From: Nitrospirota bacterium
Lineage (GTDB): Bacteria > Nitrospirota > Nitrospiria > Nitrospirales > NS-4
DNA length: 5,786 nt
Assembly (NCBI GenBank): GCA_005877565.1
Contig: VBOK01000163.1
Span: 1-5,786 of the forward strand
Direction: 5' to 3'
Shown piece after piece: positions 5,580-5,786 of the stretch (position 1 is its first letter; each line of letters opens with the position of its first letter). The notes beneath the pieces are model-generated. The model ran no database searches. It was not told the DNA's origin and saw only the letters and a list, made by a program, of their open reading frames with translations. Both the position numbers and the translations under genes were made by a program.

Positions 5580-5615
5580 GGGTCCTGTCGCCTGCGGCTC
5601 GCGGGTCCTGTCGCC
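5580..5615. repeat. 13-bp direct repeat pair (23-bp period)
   Basis: GGGTCCTGTCGCC occurs at 5580-5592 and again at 5603-5615, separated by 10 bases, shortly after the DUF169 stop codon. Only two copies are present. It may be the edge of a small repeat element; no function can be assigned. Confidence 0.7.
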
Positions 5616-5634
5616 GAGCAGCCCGGACGTGCTC

Positions 5635-5692
5635 GTAGGGGCGGACCTGCGTGTCCGCCCAGAAGAGGGCAACCACACAGGGTTGCCCCTAC
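5635..5692. repeat. 58-bp palindromic interspersed-type element (REP/MITE-like)
   Basis: The element starts with GTAGGGGC (5635-5642) and ends with GCCCCTAC (5685-5692), perfect 8-bp terminal inverted repeats. Inside are two perfect 8-bp hairpins: GGGCGGAC (5639-5646) with GTCCGCCC (5653-5660), 6-nt loop, and GGGCAACC (5667-5674) with GGTTGCCC (5681-5688), 6-nt loop. The outer pairing competes with both hairpins. From memory, sequences of this 'GTAGGGGC...GCCCCTAC' type are scattered in intergenic DNA of many environmental bacteria. There is no open reading frame worth calling in it and no T-run, so it is not a standard terminator, though it may protect the 3' end of the upstream mRNA. Confidence 0.75.
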
Positions 5693-5786
5693 AAAGAAAA
5701 TGCAGGGTCCCGCTCGGCACCACCCGCAAAAGCCTACAGGTTGTGACCTTTTAACGTATGAGATAGTCAAATGTCACGGCTTCTCT
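5693..5786. other. Non-coding end of window
   Basis: I see no gene here. It becomes AT-rich after about 5741. GTGAC (5743-5747) and GTCAC (5773-5777) form a weak inverted repeat 25 bases apart, which could be chance or part of a promoter for a gene beyond the window. Confidence 0.4.

Noticed and set aside
4552..5676. 374-residue open frame on the - strand
   Set aside because: It is antisense to the radical SAM tail and to DUF169, has Arg/His-rich composition and no ribosome binding site or domain.
5580..5692. CRISPR-like array
   Set aside because: There are only two 13-bp direct repeats, plus a palindromic element of different sequence. No regular repeat-spacer pattern exists.
5567..5770. 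67-residue open frame on the - strand
   Set aside because: It is a translation of the palindromic repeat; such frames are commonly mis-annotated over this kind of element.

Overview
This is a GC-rich window (roughly 60% GC) with compact, bacterial-style gene packing. The protein families and a lipoprotein-free signal-peptide SBP point to a bacterium, probably an environmental or uncultivated lineage (Nitrospirota, NC10 or a deltaproteobacterial group would fit). The taxon is a guess from gene style, not something the sequence proves.

Layout: (1) bases 1-714, + strand, hold the 3' part of a gene that begins before the window. It has a SnoaL-like domain followed by a beta-rich domain of unknown role. 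(2) Bases 734-3286, - strand, hold a complete three-gene metal-ion ABC importer in the order binding protein, ATPase, permease (ZnuA/ZnuC/ZnuB type; Zn or Mn, not resolved). It converges on gene 1, with 19 bases between the stop codons. (3) Bases 3287-3379 are an AT-richer divergent control region. (4) Bases 3380-5565, + strand, hold a tight two-gene unit: a cobalamin-domain-like radical SAM protein with a Cys-Cys-Ala-Glu-Pro tail, then a DUF169 protein whose ribosome binding site overlaps the upstream stop. (5) Bases 5566-5786 are non-coding, with a 13-bp direct repeat and a 58-bp palindromic interspersed-type element.

How it may fit together: the importer genes are coupled (10-nt gap, then a 1-nt TGATG overlap) and form one operon for high-affinity metal uptake. 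The radical SAM/DUF169 pair is transcribed away from it out of the same 93-bp region, so both sides could answer to one regulator. The radical SAM protein belongs, as I recall it, to the CUAEP/CCAEP-tail family, whose relatives can carry selenocysteine at the second Cys. Its substrate is unknown.

The best candidate for an undescribed system is the CCAEP-tail radical SAM + DUF169 pair beside a metal importer. The importer ATPase is also unusual, with a Cys/His cluster inside its nucleotide-binding domain and His-rich ends.
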